A stretch of 34,144 nt of DNA from M0108 sp937862735 (GTDB taxonomy: Bacteria > Pseudomonadota > Gammaproteobacteria > Chromatiales > Chromatiaceae), in assembly GCA_937862735.1 (NCBI GenBank), contig CALMDH010000096.1, forward strand, positions 1-34,144, given 5' to 3'. Below the pieces are notes generated by a model. The model was not told where the DNA came from, made no database searches, and saw only the letters and a program-made list of their open reading frames with translations. Position 1 is the first letter of the stretch. Each line of letters starts with the position of its first letter. The translations under genes and the position numbers were made by a program. Shown one piece after another: positions 32,311 through 34,144 of this stretch.

Positions 32311-34144
32311 TCATGCCTTGGCGATGGATAGGGGGCCGATCTGGGCGCCCAGGTGCTCGCTGCCGGCCACCGCCACCGGGATGCGGACGCAACCGGGCGG
32401 GACCGCGGCGCTAAGGCTGACCTGAGTGCGCACGCTGGCCTCGCCCTGGCTGACGACTACCTCGTCCCCCGCCGCCAGCCCCAGGGCGTCGGCCTGATCG
32501 GGATGGAGATGGGCGTGGAAGCAGCCGGCGCCACGGGCGCGCTGTAGGGCCGGGGCGCGGCGCACCAGGGGGTCCAGCCGGTAGAGGGGCACATTGCCAA
32601 TCCGCCAGAGGTCCGCGGCGGGGGCCGGACTGGCCTTGAGGGTACCCCGCAGGGCGTTGCTGGGACTGACACCCGCGCACAAGGCGCGAAGTTCACTGGC
32701 GACCTCGTCCTGGCTGTCCTGATCGAAGCCCGTCAGGTCGAGGAGGTTCCCGAGCACCCGCAGCACCTTCCACCCCGGGCGGGCCTCCCCCGGAGGCGCT
32801 ACCGCGCCCCGGCAGGTCTGCCAGGTACCCTCGGCATTGACCAGGGTCCCGGCGGTCTCGGCGAAGGCGGCGATGGGTAACATCAGGTCGGCGCAAGCCT
32901 CCAGGTCGGGGCTGCGATAGGCGGTACAGGCGACGACGAAGTCCGCCTGTCCCAGGGCCCTGGCGGCCAGCGCCGGATCCGCCAAGTCATGCCCGGGTTC
33001 CAGATTCCACAACAGATAAGCCCGGCGCGGCTCATTGAGCATGGCACTGGTCGCGGCACCGGCTGACTCCGCCGCCTTGGCGCCGGGCAGGACCAGGGGT
33101 AAGGCCCCCGCCAGATGCGCGCCCACGGCATTGGCCGCCGCCGGTATAAAGCCCAGTTCGACCTTGGCCGCCTTGGCGACGGCGCTGGCCAGGGCCTGGA
33201 GCAAGGCGTAATCCGGGTGGGCCGCGGCCAAGGCACCAAGAAGGATCAGGCCCGATCCAGCCTGGCTCAGGGCCTCGGCGACCGCCTGATGGCGGGCGTC
33301 GGGCTGGGCGCGGGCGATGAGGTCCTTGAGGCTACCGGTGGCCTTGACGCCCAGGGCCTGGGCGATGGCCGCCAGGTCCCCGAGATTGACGGTCGGGGTC
33401 CCGGGCAACTGGTCCGCGGGGAAGGTCAGTTCCAGCGCGTAGGGATGGATGACAAAGACCCGGGCGTCATTTTCCAGGGCCGCCTTGCGGATGCGGTGGG
33501 CCAGGAGGGGGATCTCGGCGCGGATATCGGCGCCCACGAGCAGGATGGCTTGCTGCCGCTCAACGGCGGCGATGGGGACGCCCAGCCAGGGCAGCAAGGG
33601 GGCGTTGGCGTCGCCACGAAAATCCTGCTGGCGCAGGCGGCTGTCGATGTCGTTGGAGCCCAGACCACGGGTGAGCTTCTGGGCGAGGAACATTTCCTCC
33701 AGGGTCGCGGCCGGGGAGATCAGGGTGCCCAGGCTGGCGCCAGCGGCCTTGAGCCGGGTCGCGGCCAATTGCAGGGCCTCGGACCAGGCGATGGCCTCCC
33801 AGGTACCGTTGTTCTTGACCAGGGGCGCCGTGAGCCGGTCCTCGCCGTAGAGGCCCTCATAGCTGAAGCGGTCGCGGTCGGAGAGCCAGGTCTCGTTGGT
33901 GGCCTCGTTCTCGCGCGGGTGGACGCGCATCACCCGGCCACGGCGCAGGTGCAGATTGAGATTGGAGCCCAAGGCATCATGGGGGGCCAAGCCGGGTGCC
34001 TGGGTCAGTTCCCAGGCGCGGGCCTGGAAGCGATAAGGCTTGGAGGTCAGGGCGCCGACCGGACACAGATCGATGATGTTGCCCGACAATTCGTGGGCCA
34101 TGGTGTGCTCGACGAAGGTGCCGATGCGCACCTGTTCGCCCCGC
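32311..34144 (-). CDS. nuoG: NADH-quinone oxidoreductase subunit G, N-terminus beyond the window
   Basis: NuoG is the large peripheral-arm subunit with several iron-sulfur clusters and an inactive molybdopterin-oxidoreductase fold. The frame stays open to the right edge, so the start and the first part, with the [2Fe-2S] and first [4Fe-4S] sites, lie outside. The visible region starts around HELSGNIIDLCPVGALTSKP, which contains a cluster-ligand Cys, then covers the whole molybdopterin-like domain, ending in HLGAQIGPLSIAKA. The ATG-like start near 34131 is internal and should not be used. The gene heads the visible nuoG-N operon. Confidence 0.94.
   Translation of the reverse strand, partial: RGEQVRIGTFVEHTMAHELSGNIIDLCPVGALTSKPYRFQARAWELTQAPGLAPHDALGSNLNLHLRRGRVMRVHPRENEATNETWLSDRDRFSYEGLYGEDRLTAPLVKNNGTWEAIAWSEALQLAATRLKAAGASLGTLISPAATLEEMFLAQKLTRGLGSNDIDSRLRQQDFRGDANAPLLPWLGVPIAAVERQQAILLVGADIRAEIPLLAHRIRKAALENDARVFVIHPYALELTFPADQLPGTPTVNLGDLAAIAQALGVKATGSLKDLIARAQPDARHQAVAEALSQAGSGLILLGALAAAHPDYALLQALASAVAKAAKVELGFIPAAANAVGAHLAGALPLVLPGAKAAESAGAATSAMLNEPRRAYLLWNLEPGHDLADPALAARALGQADFVVACTAYRSPDLEACADLMLPIAAFAETAGTLVNAEGTWQTCRGAVAPPGEARPGWKVLRVLGNLLDLTGFDQDSQDEVASELRALCAGVSPSNALRGTLKASPAPAADLWRIGNVPLYRLDPLVRRAPALQRARGAGCFHAHLHPDQADALGLAAGDEVVVSQGEASVRTQVSLSAAVPPGCVRIPVAVAGSEHLGAQIGPLSIAKA

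Overview
The window is GC-rich chromosomal DNA of a gammaproteobacterium. The gene order ribBA-ribH-nusB-thiL-pgpA, the rlmB-rnr pair, a nuoG-to-nuoN operon and a bacteriophytochrome together suggest a purple sulfur bacterium (Chromatiaceae) or a close relative. This placement is inferred from gene content and protein style, not from a database search. Almost all DNA is coding; genes abut or overlap by 1-4 bases, and most lie on the minus strand.

Positions 1-7201 hold a signalling block. A membrane hybrid histidine kinase and a PAS-PAS-GGDEF-EAL protein are translationally coupled on the minus strand. Across a gap of about 465 bases, which carries what looks like a coding remnant, lies a divergent PAS-PAS-PAS-GAF-GGDEF diguanylate cyclase. 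A fourth cyclic-di-GMP protein, a bacteriophytochrome with GGDEF and EAL domains, sits at 15550-18345, converging with an exported metallophosphoesterase. The motifs suggest a division of labour: the PAS protein at 1839 has a broken GGDEF and an intact EAL, the phytochrome has an intact GGDEF with an inhibitory site and a broken EAL, and the protein at 4709 is a cyclase without the inhibitory site.

Positions 7198-14299 are biosynthetic and housekeeping, all on the minus strand. In transcription order they are ribBA (second domain degenerate), ribH, nusB with a long tail, thiL with a 23-residue insertion, pgpA, a tiny stand-alone Lrp/AsnC-type sensor domain, then trpD, trpC and trpF. The Trp enzymes diverge from the usual proteobacterial forms. 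Copies of a degenerate repeat of about 60 bases fill the two gaps on either side of thiL-pgpA.

Positions 18506-21783 carry rlmB and rnr on the minus strand and a tRNA-Leu(CAG) on the plus strand, with a near-consensus sigma-70 promoter and a clear intrinsic terminator. Positions 21922-24448 carry a three-gene redox cluster: a rubrerythrin without a rubredoxin domain, a two-[4Fe-4S] CCG-domain protein, and a DUF3501 protein. Positions 24553-34144 are the nuo operon for complex I, with nuoG cut by the window edge. The redox cluster lies directly downstream of nuoN on the same strand.

No phage, transposase, CRISPR array or restriction system was seen. The less ordinary parts are the sensor-domain/TrpDCF module, the rubrerythrin/Fe-S/DUF3501 cluster, the complementary loss of catalytic motifs in the cyclic-di-GMP proteins, and the small repeats.
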